Assembly: GCA_009756935.1 (NCBI GenBank)
Contig: VZDP01000002.1
Span: 1-64,000, forward strand
Source: Mesomycoplasma ovipneumoniae
Lineage (GTDB): Bacteria > Bacillota_I > Bacilli_A > Mycoplasmatales > Metamycoplasmataceae
Direction: 5' to 3'
DNA length: 64,000 nucleotides
A model generated the notes under the pieces. The model ran no database searches. It was not told the origin of the DNA and saw nothing but the letters and a program-made list of their open reading frames with translations. The position numbers were made by a program, and so were the translations under genes. Shown here piece after piece: positions 8,808 to 18,228 of this stretch; position 1 is the stretch's first letter, and each line of letters begins with the position of its first letter.

Positions 8808-9707
8808 ATGCATTTCTGATTGACTGTTGAAAAATTTATTAATTTGAAAATTCCTAGAGAATTTTCAAAAGTACCTATTTTAGGTAATATTTTGTATTTT
8901 AGGTTGTTCTTCTTTCTTGTATTTAAATTTAATCCTGATAAAAAAACAATCAAACACTTTGTTTTGCTATTTACACTGTTTTTAATAAGTTATCCAGTAC
9001 CACTTTTTTTAGTTATTTTAGTACTAATTTTTACGCTTAAATTTGATTTTTTAATTCATTTTAATACAAAAGTTTTTGATAATTACTTTTTTCGACATTT
9101 TATCGAAGCAATTTTTTACTCGCTTTTGTTGTTGCCTTATTCGTATTTGTGTAGTTTTTTCCAAAAAATCTTTAATTTTTACCTAATAAAGAAATGTAAA
9201 AAAAATTTAGGTAAATTAGATACAAATAAACAATTTGATTTCTTAGCTAATTTTGATTTTGAAAAAAATTATAATCTTATAAAGAAAAAAAGCACTTATA
9301 TTTGAGTCAACGTAAGAAAAAAAGATAGATATAACCCTGATAAAATCATTGAAAATATTTTTGTTATGATTGATGGTTTGTGATTAACTACTAGAGTATA
9401 TTTGCCTTCCTATTATTTTAATATATTTTTACACGTCTTCTCATTTAATACAAAAAGCACTGATTTAAATCCTATTATTAAAAAACGGCAAGTTCGTTTT
9501 CTAATTATTTATCTATTTTCAGTTTTTATAAATTTTATTATTTTTTGATACTCTTTTTGAGTATTAACTTATTCTTTTAGTGTTACGATTTCAGCATTTG
9601 ATGATTATCGCTTAATCATCAAGCATATTGGTCTAGTTTTGGCTGCTATTTTTTTAGTGCCGCTTATTCTAGAATGACTAATTAAATTTTTTGTATTTAA
9701 AATTTAA
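8808..9707 (+). CDS. Membrane protein, tandem paralogue B
   Basis: The 299-residue protein starts MHFWLTVEKFINLKIP. It aligns along most of its length with the preceding gene (FKFNPDKKTIKH, KKNLGKLDTN, RYNPDKIIENIF), with the C-terminal third more divergent. About five hydrophobic segments are predicted, with the last two at about residues 230-255 and 272-292. The start has a distant AAGGA site. An ATTTA-type pentamer repeat (8771-8789) lies in the gap between the pair. Function is unknown; a multi-pass inner membrane role is all that can be said. Confidence 0.6.
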
Positions 9708-9787
9708 TTTTTATAAGGTTTTAAGAGGTTTTAAACACTCAAAAATTTTATAGATTACAATTTTATTGGGTTATTTACTTGTTTTGG

Positions 9788-9793
9788 TATAAT
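9788..9793 (+). promoter_or_regulatory. -10 box of the restriction-modification operon
   Basis: TATAAT in the context TTTTGGTATAAT lies 51 bases upstream of the methyltransferase ATG. The rest of 9708-9843 is AT-rich, with a short direct repeat of AGGTTTTAA and no gene. Confidence 0.5.
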
Positions 9794-9843
9794 TTTAAAT
9801 TAACTTCGTAATTTAAAATAAAATAAGAAATAAAAAATTTATT

Positions 9844-11265
9844 ATGCATGAGAATGTTAGTCAAAAATTAAATGGGCAAGTTTTTACACCAGATTTATTG
9901 GTTGACCTTATTTTAGATCAAGCTGGTTACAATGAAAACATACTTAAAAAACATATTATCGATAACAGTTGTGGTAATGGTCAATTTTTAGTTAAAATTA
10001 TTGAACGCTATTGCAAAGCTTTTTTTAGAGAAAATTCTAATTTAAAATCTCTTAAACATCAATTAGAAACTTATATTCATGGAATTGATATTGATGAAAA
10101 ACATGTAAAAAATGCTATTTTCCGAGCAAATTTAGTTGTTCAAAATTATAAAATTGAAGGAGTAAACTGAGATTTTAAAGCTAAAAATACCCTTGAAATC
10201 GAACATTTTAACGGAAAAATGGATTTTGTTGTCGGAAATCCACCTTATATTCGCATTCATAATTTAGATAATAATAAATTGTTGAAAAATTTTAATTTTT
10301 CAACGATTGGTATGACAGATATTTACCTTGCTTTTTATGAAATTGGTATTAAAATGTTAAGTGAAAATGGAATTTTATCTTATGTTAGTCCATCTTCATT
10401 TTTTACATCCAAAGCAGGCTCAATTTTTCGGGAATTTTTATACAAAAATAAAATCATAAAATCAGTTGTCGATCATAAACATCACCAATTTTTTAAGGCA
10501 ACAACTTATACAACAATTTTCACAATTGACAAATCCGCTAGAAATCAAGTGGTCGATTATTTTAATTTTGACAGTAAAACAAATTCAATTTTTCTTGTTT
10601 CTAAATTAGAATATGAACAATTTTATTTAGATAACAATTTTTATTTTTCAACCCCAGAAAAGCTAACTTTTCTAAAAGAAATTATTTACAACAAGAAAAA
10701 AAGTGATATTAGTGTCAAAAATGGTTTGGCAACTTTAGCTGATTCAGTTTTTATTGGCGATTTTAACTTTAATTCTAAATATATTTTGCCCGTTTTAAAA
10801 GCATCAAATGGCAAATGAGCAAAAATTATTTTTCCGTATAATACCAAAAATTTCCAAATTATTTCAGATTCTGAATTAAAACAGCAACTTGAAATTTTTG
10901 AACACCTTAATTTTTTCAAAGAAAAACTTCAAAAACGTAGTTTTGACCATTTAAATAAGAATTTTTGATATAGTTTTGGTCGAAGACAAGCTATTTCAGA
11001 CACTGATAAAGAAAGGTTGGTTCTAAATTCATTAGTCAAGGAAAACAAACCTTTAAAAATAAGTTTAATTCAAAAAAATACCTGTATTTATAGTGGTTTT
11101 TACATTATAAGTGAGAAAATTGACTATAAATCAATTGCTGAAAAATTACAAAGTAAAGTTTTTCTTGACTTTGTAGAATTATTAGGAAAGTACAAAAATG
11201 GTGGTTATTATACTTTTTCAACAAAAGATGTTAAAAAATATTTAGACTTTATGTTAGGGACGTAA
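9844..11265 (+). CDS. Type II N6-adenine DNA methyltransferase
   Basis: The 473-residue protein carries GQVFTPDLLVDLIL near the N-terminus, SAM-binding motif I as DNSCGNGQFL (about residues 39-48) and catalytic motif IV as GNPPYIRI (about 129-136). This layout matches N6-adenine methyltransferases of the gamma/Eco57I-like type. The C-terminal part after about residue 290 would be the target-recognition region. Four TGA-Trp codons lie within. The next gene starts at the base after its stop, forming a restriction-modification pair. The recognition sequence cannot be read from the protein. Confidence 0.9.
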
Positions 11266-12054
11266 ATGAAAAAATTAAATAATGACTTTTTAGAAATAAT
11301 TAAAGAAAGTTTTATATCTTATCTTCATAAAGGGTCGTCAAGATCGAATGAAAAAATAAAGATAATTCATAGTTTTGTTGCTAATTCAATGTTGCAAAAC
11401 TTAGACCAAGATTTTAAAATATATTCATTAGGTTTTGATAACGGAAATCAATTTCAAAAAGAAGCTAAAATGATCGGCCGGTATTATGATAAAAAAGTAG
11501 ATATTGGAATTGAATATAAAAACGAAATAATTGCTGGTATAGGTCTTAAGTTTGTTGTGCAAAATTATTTACAAAATTCAATAAATTATTTTGAAAATAT
11601 GCTTGGAGAAACCGCCAATATTCGTAGTCAAAATGATAAATTATATTTTCAGATCTTAATTATTTTTGAACAGATTCCTTATTTTTCTAAAAATAGAATC
11701 AACAAAAAATGGGAAAAATTAAATTATAAGAACTTTCTTAAATATGCAAAACTTTCAACTGAAAATCAATCAGATTTTAGACATATACCTAATAAAGTTT
11801 TAATTGTAATTATCAATTTTGCTTGCTTAAATTTAGAAAATAAATCTAAACACAATAATATAAATGAAATTGAAAATTTTGAGGATTATAAAACGGTCGC
11901 TAATTTTCACCTTGATAATTGTTTCAATGCTCTTGAATTTTCAAATATACTAAAACCAATAGAAACTCAAATCCAAAATTCCGTAATAATAAATGATTAT
12001 GATGATTTTATTAATAGAATCAGTTATTTAATTAAAGGGCATGTGAAAAATTAA
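11266..12054 (+). CDS. Probable type II restriction endonuclease
   Basis: The 262-residue protein has no TGA codon and starts immediately after the methyltransferase stop. The central part reads KVDIGIEYKNEIIAGIGLKF, compatible with a PD-(D/E)xK-like core (Asp in VDIG, then a Lys-ending strand), followed by QNYLQNSINYFENMLGETAN. No named family was recognised. The assignment rests mainly on operon position beside the methyltransferase and on size. If the motif is read correctly the usual acidic residue before the Lys is Gly, so the fold assignment remains uncertain. Confidence 0.6.
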   Translation: MKKLNNDFLEIIKESFISYLHKGSSRSNEKIKIIHSFVANSMLQNLDQDFKIYSLGFDNGNQFQKEAKMIGRYYDKKVDIGIEYKNEIIAGIGLKFVVQNYLQNSINYFENMLGETANIRSQNDKLYFQILIIFEQIPYFSKNRINKKWEKLNYKNFLKYAKLSTENQSDFRHIPNKVLIVIINFACLNLENKSKHNNINEIENFEDYKTVANFHLDNCFNALEFSNILKPIETQIQNSVIINDYDDFINRISYLIKGHVKN

Positions 12055-12144
12055 ATTTTTAAATATCTTAAAATTAATAATTTTTCTATTAAATGAAGGT
12101 AAAAACACAACTATTTTATATAAAGTATTAAGTAGAAATTTTTG

Positions 12145-12186
12145 AAAATTAGTAGAAAAATTCAGACAACTAGTTTTTATACTAGC
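12145..12186. repeat. Direct repeat, copy 1 (42 bp)
   Basis: Starts AAAATTAGTAGAAAAATTCA and ends with a TTTATACTAGC-like segment. The second copy at 12473-12514 differs by a few substitutions and two inserted A. Together the copies bracket the small minus-strand gene with a period of 328 bp. Confidence 0.8.
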
Positions 12187-12447
12187 CTAATTTTCGATTT
12201 TATCTTTATCCTGTTCTTTATCTTTTCCTTGTTGCTGTTCTAGTTCTTGCTCTTGTTCTAGTTCTTGTTTTCGTCGTTTAAGCTCCTCAAAAATAATTGC
12301 AGGGTCAATTCCGGATCTTCTAAGAACAGTCTCCATTATGTCTTGATAAACTCCACGATCATTTTCAGAAAGATCGTTAATTGTATATTTTCTTTTTGGT
12401 TTGCGTGGAGATTTGTTTTTCCCACTAGTACTTATTGGACTTTTCAT
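12187..12447 (-). CDS. Small charged protein, possible IS3 OrfA remnant
   Basis: From ATG at 12447 the 86-residue product starts MKSPISTSGKNKSPRKPKRK, continues with DLSENDRGVYQDIMETVLRR and ends in a Glu/Gln/Lys/Asp low-complexity tail. The frame can extend upstream to a TTG at 12498, inside the flanking direct repeat. The basic linker followed by a DLSE.D...Y.EIM-like helix resembles the middle of some IS3 OrfA proteins, but the resemblance is weak. A TATAAT-like sequence lies nine bases before the ATG, with no ribosome site. It may be a small gene driven by the adjacent repeat element or a remnant. Confidence 0.35.
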   Translation of the reverse strand: MKSPISTSGKNKSPRKPKRKYTINDLSENDRGVYQDIMETVLRRSGIDPAIIFEELKRRKQELEQEQELEQQQGKDKEQDKDKIEN

Positions 12448-12472
12448 ACCATTATTATAAAACTTTTTTTTA

Positions 12473-12514
12473 AAATTAGTAGAAAAAAATTCAAACAACT
12501 AGTTTATATACTAA
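12473..12514. repeat. Direct repeat, copy 2
   Basis: Partner of the copy at 12145-12186 with the same orientation. It lies directly beside the dispersed repeat block at 12546, in the position occupied by the promoter in the full copies of that element. Confidence 0.8.
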
Positions 12515-12545
12515 CTTATTTAGGTTTTTTACTTTTTTGTTTTTT

Positions 12546-12668
12546 GCAAAAAGTTAATTTTACAACAATAAAAATTAAGATTTTAGGTCAAAAAACATAG
12601 ATTTACCAGTATTTTTGCATATTTATATTCACTAAAAAGTTAATTTTGCCGTCAAACTATCAAACTCG
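12546..12668. repeat. Dispersed 125-bp block, partial copy
   Basis: Aligns over its whole length with 61496-61620 (same orientation) and 23548-23670 (opposite orientation). Shared landmarks are GCAAA..GTTAATTTT, ATAAAAATT, a TTTTAG..TCAAA segment and TTCACTAAAAAGT followed by CAAACT. Adjacent, at 12525-12545, a run of T6-AC-T6-G-T6 replaces the uninterrupted homopolymer of the two full copies and looks like a decayed tract. Confidence 0.8.
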
Positions 12669-12738
12669 GAACAATTATTTATTGACAGATACTTTGATTT
12701 GAATGAAGCTAAAATCTAATATTTATACTGGTTTAAAC

Positions 12739-12770
12739 AAAAAAACATCCTAAAAATGGATGTTTTTTTG
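12739..12770. terminator. Bidirectional terminator
   Basis: AAAAACATCC and GGATGTTTTTTT form a stem with a five-base loop, with A and T runs on both sides. It lies just beyond the stop of the minus-strand membrane gene at 12787. Confidence 0.8.
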
Positions 12771-12786
12771 TTTTTTGCTTTATTAA

Positions 12787-13743
12787 TTAAGTAATTATTT
12801 TTTTTCTTTTGGCAATTTTTCTTAAAATTAGGAAAATAACTACTGTAAAAATTGCTCAAAGCATGTGACGACGAAAGCGGATTGATTCAATATTAATATT
12901 TTTACGGTAAACATGACCAAAAATTGCTTCAATATTTGATAAACGCCGACGAAGCGTTAAGTCATAAACAAGCATTAAAATAAAAAATCCGCCAGTTGAG
13001 ACCATACTTATAATAAATTCGGTTGAAAATTGAATATTTTTTTCTGGATAATATTTTAAAGTAATTCAGTAAACTAAGCCTAAAATTGCTGTTCCAAACA
13101 AACTAAAAGCAGCCAGTCAAATTGCATTTACCTCTTTTTGATTCAATTTTTTAACTAATCAAGGAATCATTGGCGGCATTTCAAGTCTGTGAGAATTATT
13201 TCTGAGCTGTGAGCGGAAATATTCAACTGATTTTTTAATTGCTCGGTAGTCTAGCATGGTTTTTACAAATAAAAATATTATAATTGCACCGATAATTCCG
13301 GGAATTATCAAAAGTGGTAAATATTTTTGCTCATAATTTCAACTTGGAATATACTCATAAACTCAAAGCAGTGAAACAGTTAGTATTGCTAAAAAAGCTA
13401 GCAATCAAAAAAGTGCCTTTAGTGGTAAAAAAATTAATTCAAGCCCAAAAATTTTTCTCACTTCTTTTGAAATAAAAGCATTTGCCTCTTGTTGAAGAGT
13501 TTTTTGTTCCATTGCCTGATAATAATTTTCTTCCATTAAATGGTTTGAATAATTTTGCGGACTTCTATATTCTGGGCGATAATGATTTTTTTGGGCAAAA
13601 TATTCATCTCAATCATCAAAATCTTCTTGAATATTAGGACGATTTTGCGCGTTTTTATAATACCTAGGCTCACGGTAGGCTGAATTTGTAAAACTAGGTC
13701 GTTTATGGTAATTGCTGTTATTAAAGTTCTGTCTTTTTTTCAT
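12787..13743 (-). CDS. Membrane protein with Asn/Tyr-rich N-terminus (perhaps MSC_0882-like)
   Basis: The 318-residue product starts MKKRQNFNNSNYHKRPSF. The first 110 residues are polar and rich in Asn, Tyr, Gln and Arg. Two hydrophobic segments at about 122-140 and 160-180, then two more near 215-240 and 250-270, make a four-helix membrane part; a fifth lies near the C-terminus (MLWAIFTVVIFLIL). Six TGA-Trp codons occur. The -10 box TATAAT (minus strand, 13803-13808) overlaps the end of lepA, so it may have its own promoter. It resembles the mycoplasma membrane proteins named MSC_0882 family, from memory only. Confidence 0.6.
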
Positions 13744-13810
13744 AATTTCACAAAAGTAGAAAAAACTAATATATTTTTCCTAAATTTTTCCCCTTTTGTA
13801 AAATTATACA

Positions 13811-15607
13811 CTATTTTTCGTTAATGTTAGTTTTTAAAATTGCTAAAAATGCTTCTTGAGGAACATCGACAACTCCGAATGATTTCATTCGTTTTTTTCC
13901 GGCCTTTTGCTTTTCTAAAAGTTTTTTTCTTCTTGTAACATCACCACCATATAATTTGGCAGTAACATCTTTACGATAAGCCTTAATTGTTTCACGGGCA
14001 ATAACTTTTGAACCAATAACTGCCTGAACTGGCACCTCAAATGAATGTCTTGGAATTATTTCCTTTAATTTTTGCGTTAAATCACGCGCTTTTGGATAAG
14101 AAAAATCTTTATGAACTATCATTGAAAGGGCATCAATTTTTTGACCATTAAGTAAAATATCTAACTTAACTAATTTTGAAGGTTGCAATCCAATTAGCTC
14201 ATATTCAAAGGAAGCATATCCTTTTGAAAGTGATTTTAGACGATCAAAAAAGTCAAAAATCACTTCAACTAAAGGTAATTTATAAATTAAACGGCGACGA
14301 AAATCATCAATATATTCAAGATCAACGTAAATTCCACGGCGATCTTGACAAAGTCCCATAATTGCCCCTAAAAATTCATCAGGAAGAAAAATTTTCGCTA
14401 AAATAAAAGGTTCCCTAATTTCACTAATAAAATTAGGTTCAGGAAACAAACTTGGATTGGAAATTTTTTGAATTTCACCGTTAGTGCGAGTTATTTCAAA
14501 TTCTACCGAAGGTGCGGTTGCAATAATGCCGACATTAAATTCTCTTTCAAGCCGTTCTTGCAATATTTCCATATGTAAAAGGCCTAAAAACCCGATGCGA
14601 AAACCAAAACCAAGCGCTTTTGATGACTCTGGCTCATAAATTATTGACGAATCTGAAAGCGAAATTTTTTCAAGCGAGTCTTTTAAAAGATTGTATTGCT
14701 GTGAATCAATAGGATAAAATCCTGTATACATCACCGGCACCATTTTTTTATAACCTGGAAGCGGTGAGTCGGCCGGATTTTCAACCAAAGTTATTGTATC
14801 GCCAACATTTACATCTTTTGCATTACGGATTGAGGCGGCAATTCAGCCAACTTCGCCGGCAACTAGTTCATTTTTTTTGACCTGATTTGGATTAGAAATT
14901 CCTAGCTCAATTACGGAAAATTTTAAATTATTAGCCATAAATTTAAAAGTATTTCCAACACTAATTTTTCCAGTTACAACACGAACAAAAATTACAACAC
15001 CACGATAAATATCAAAATAAGAATCAAAAACCAAAGCTTTTAAAGGATCTTTTTCGCTTGAATATTTAGGAGGCGGGATATATTTTACAATTGCCTCAAG
15101 GACATTTTCAATCCCAATGCCGTTTTTTGCCGAAATGAGAATTGCATTTTGAGCCGAAATCCCAATTGTTGACTCAATTTCTTGTTTAACTTTTTCAACA
15201 TTTGCCGAAGGCAAGTCAATTTTATTGATAATTGGAATTATTTCTAAATTGTTTTCAAGGGCTAAATAAACGTTGGCTAAAGTTTGGGCTTGAATTCCTT
15301 GACTTGCATCAACTAAAAGCAGTGCACCTTCGGTTGCAGCAAGTGACCTAGAAACCTCATAAGTAAAATCGACATGTCCTGGGGTGTCAATTAGGTGAAA
15401 AATATAAGAATTATAACGTATTTGAACAGCATTTAGTTTGATTGTGATCCCTCGTTCTTTTTCAAGGTCCATCGAATCAAGATGCTGATCTTTTAATTCA
15501 CGCTTTGAAACTGTGTTTGTAAACTCAAGAATTCGGTCAGCTAGAGTGGATTTTCCGTGGTCAATATGGGCAATTATTGCAAAATTGCGAATTTTTGTAT
15601 TTTCCAT
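13811..15607 (-). CDS. lepA: Elongation factor 4 (ribosome back-translocase GTPase)
   Basis: The 598-residue product has the standard LepA length. The G domain begins at the N-terminus with G1 [10 protein letters not shown]3 DTPGHVDF and G4 NKID. The unique LepA C-terminal domain is recognisable by [16 protein letters not shown] and the final [11 protein letters not shown]-Trp lies near residue 256. It acts on stalled ribosomes at the membrane or in the cytoplasm. The ATG abuts the stop of the small membrane gene upstream, so the two are co-transcribed. Confidence 0.97.
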
Positions 15608-15838
15608 TTAGCTTCGCGAAACGACTTCCTGGATATTATTTCCACTTCCAGCAAAATGAAAAACAATAAAAATAATTATTAAAGCAAGAACAGCAACCAG
15701 AGTAAAAAGAAGTAAAAATAAGGCTATTTTTTTACCGTACTTAATTTCTTTTAGTTTTTGTAAAACAACATTACCATATATTACTTGATTTGCAGTCTTG
15801 TACTTAAAATTACCTTTTTTTCGTTTTTTTTTGAACAT
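15608..15838 (-). CDS. Small single-pass membrane protein
   Basis: The 76-residue protein has a basic N-terminus (MFKKKRKKGNFKYK), an amphipathic stretch and one transmembrane helix (about residues 38-63, LFLLLFTLVAVLALIIIFIV), then a short polar tail. The basic N-terminus suggests it lies in the cytoplasm. It is sandwiched between hup and lepA with no gap before lepA. No family was recognised; SecE was considered but the conserved SecE pattern is not evident. Confidence 0.6.
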   Translation of the reverse strand: MFKKKRKKGNFKYKTANQVIYGNVVLQKLKEIKYGKKIALFLLLFTLVAVLALIIIFIVFHFAGSGNNIQEVVSRS

Positions 15839-15850
15839 TTACAACCTTTT

Positions 15851-16123
15851 TTAGGCAATATAATCTTTTAGAACTTTTGAAGGTTTGAATCTTATTGTTG
15901 TTTTTGCTTCGACTGTAATCTGACTTTTGGTGAGCGGATTAAAAGATGAAGAGGCAGGTTTAAAAACTCCTTGGAATGTTCCAAAAGAATTTATAACCAA
16001 TTTGCCTTGTTTTTTTACAACATCAGCTGTTATTCCAAAAAATTGATTTAAAACAAGCTCAACATTTTTAACAGGCAAATTTGTTTCGGTAGCAATTTGT
16101 TCGATTAGTTCTTTTTTGTTCAT
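15851..16123 (-). CDS. hup: HU-type DNA-binding protein
   Basis: The 90-residue protein matches HU/IHF in size and layout: MNKKELIEQIATETNLP helix, GKLVINSFGTFQGV, the variable DNA-binding arm (about 53-75) and a FKPSKVLKDYI end. The arm carries FKPASSSFNPLTKSQITVEA, a diverged version of the usual RxGRNPxTG. It binds and bends DNA as a nucleoid protein. Confidence 0.92.
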   Translation of the reverse strand: MNKKELIEQIATETNLPVKNVELVLNQFFGITADVVKKQGKLVINSFGTFQGVFKPASSSFNPLTKSQITVEAKTTIRFKPSKVLKDYIA

Positions 16124-16158
16124 TTTTTGTGCTCCATTCTTATTAAATCGCTTTAATT

Positions 16159-17472
16159 TTAACTTATTTTACCACTTTTTTTTATATTTTTATAAATAAT
16201 TTTTATTGGACAGCCAAAAAAATCAAAATATTTTCGAATTTGGTTATCAATATAGCGCTGATATGAAAAATGAACCAAATTTTTATCTGTTACAAAAAAG
16301 ACAAAACTTGGAATTTTAGCGCTAATTTGGCTAATAAAATTAAAAAATACCTTTTTTCCATTGACATTCGGGTGAGGTTGAATTAGCTGAATTTCCATTA
16401 AAAATTGATTTAAGTGGTTTGTTGGTATTTTTTTTGACAAATTTTTTTTAGTTTCAAAAATTTGTTCAGCAAGTTTGTGGATTTTTTCACCGGTTTTTGC
16501 CGAAATAAAAACTATTGGGGCTCAATCGAGAAATTTAAATTTTTCACGCACTTTTTTAACAAATTGCTGTTGAGTTAAGGTATTTTTCTCGATCAAGTCT
16601 CATTTATTAATAACAATTATAATCGGTTTGTTTCTTTCTCAGGCATATCCAGCAATTCTGAGGTCAAAATGATGAATATCTTGGGTAGCATCGATTAAAA
16701 TCAAACTCAGATCAGCATCATCCAAAGACCGAAAAGCACGTATAAATGCATAAAAATCAACAGATTCTACTAGTTTAGATTTTTTTTTGATCCCGGCAGT
16801 GTCAATTATTTCAAAAGTCTGACCTTCTAATTTTCACAGTCCCGAAATCGAATCACGCGTGGTCCCGGGAATGTCAGAAATTATTGAACGATTTTGACCT
16901 AAAATTCGATTTAAAAGGCTAGATTTTCCAGCATTAGGCCTACCAATGATTGCTAGTTTAAAAAAAGATTGCTGGTTTTTGGCAGTTTTTTCAAAATTAC
17001 TAACTAAAAAATCAAGAAGATCACCAACACCTTGACCGTGCAGGGCTGAAATTCCAAAAATTTTTTCAAATCCAAGTTCATAAATACTTGGATCAAAATT
17101 TTTGGAATTATCAAGTTTATTTGCCACTAAAATTATCTTTTTTTGCGATTTTCGCAATAAATTCAGGACAAAATGGTCTTCAGAGTCAATTCCGGCTGTT
17201 CCATCAAGGACTCAAATTAAAATTTTGGCCTCTTCGATTGCAATTTGAAGCTGAATTCTGATTAGTTCTTGAAAATTTTTAGTTTCAATTTGAATTCCAC
17301 CTGTGTCAATTAAGGTAAAATCCTTGCTATTTCAGCGCGCATTTTCGTAAATTCGGTCTCTTGTAACACCTGGGGTTGGATCGGTAATTGAAATTTTTTT
17401 TCCAACTATTCGATTAAAAAGTGTTGATTTTCCGACATTTGCTTTGCCAACAAGGGCGACTAAGTTTTTCAT
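16159..17472 (-). CDS. der: Ribosome assembly GTPase Der (EngA)
   Basis: The 437-residue protein has two tandem G domains: the first with [11 protein letters not shown] near residue 8, the second with [11 protein letters not shown] near 180, followed by DIPGTTRD. The C-terminal KH-like domain ends in a lysine-rich tail ([10 protein letters not shown]). Several TGA-Trp codons lie within. It is needed for 50S subunit maturation. It follows cmk with 21 bases between, a common cmk-der order. Confidence 0.96.
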
Positions 17473-17493
17473 AATTAAAGTAAAAAAAAGAAA

Positions 17494-18177
17494 TTAATTT
17501 TCCAGTTGCGAAATTTTTCTCAGGACTAGTTTTGAAATTTGCTCGACAATTTCATCTTGATTAAAATTGGTTGTGTCAATAAAAATTGAATCAATTGTTT
17601 TTTTTAGTGGATTTATTTTCCGTGACATATCAAGATAGTCCCGACGCTCGATTGATTTTAGAACTTCAGGAAAATTTGTTTCCAAATTTAAACAAGCATT
17701 TTGCTTTAAGCGTCTTTTTGCGCGCGTTTGGGCATCGCCTCATAGAAAAATTTTTAAATCCGCATCTGGCATAATATTATAAGTTGTATCGCGACCTTCA
17801 ACGACAATTCCTTTGTTATTTCTTTGAAAATCGTGTAAAAGTTGGGTAATATCAGCGCGAATTTTGCCATACTGAGCGATTATTGCCGCATTTTTTGAAA
17901 TTAAATCATCACGTAGCAATTCAGTTACATTTTGATTTTCAAGCCAAACATCACCCTTTTCATCAAGTAACAAAAAATTAGGATCCCATTTTTTTGTTAC
18001 TTGGCTTTCTTTTTCAGCATTAATTTTGTGATTTTGGCAAAATAAGGCAACTGCACGATAAAGTGCCCCTGTATTTATAAATAAATAATTAAATTTGAGT
18101 GCTATTTGTTTGGCAATACTAGATTTTCCAACCCCTGAAGGTCCGTCAATTGCAATATTTATTTTTTTAAAAGACAT
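17494..18177 (-). CDS. cmk: Cytidylate kinase
   Basis: The 227-residue product has P-loop GPSGVGKSS, then TGALYRAVALF and VVEGRDTTYNIMPDADLKIFL, the conserved CMP-kinase signature (GRD...PDA..K.FL). It phosphorylates CMP and dCMP. ATG at 18177 is preferred over an upstream TTG because AGGGA lies about ten bases before it. TGA-Trp and TGG occur together after LKIFL. Confidence 0.96.
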
Positions 18178-18228
18178 ATAAATTGATTCCCTAAACAATT
18201 TATTTGAAATTATAAATTGTTTTTTAAA

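Noticed and set aside
12265..12600. 111-codon plus-strand frame
   Set aside because: Covers the small minus-strand gene, the direct repeat and the repeat block; composition is that of an antisense shadow.
15608..15838. SecE for the small membrane protein
   Set aside because: Size and single helix fit, but the conserved SecE sequence before the helix is absent and the gene is not near nusG.
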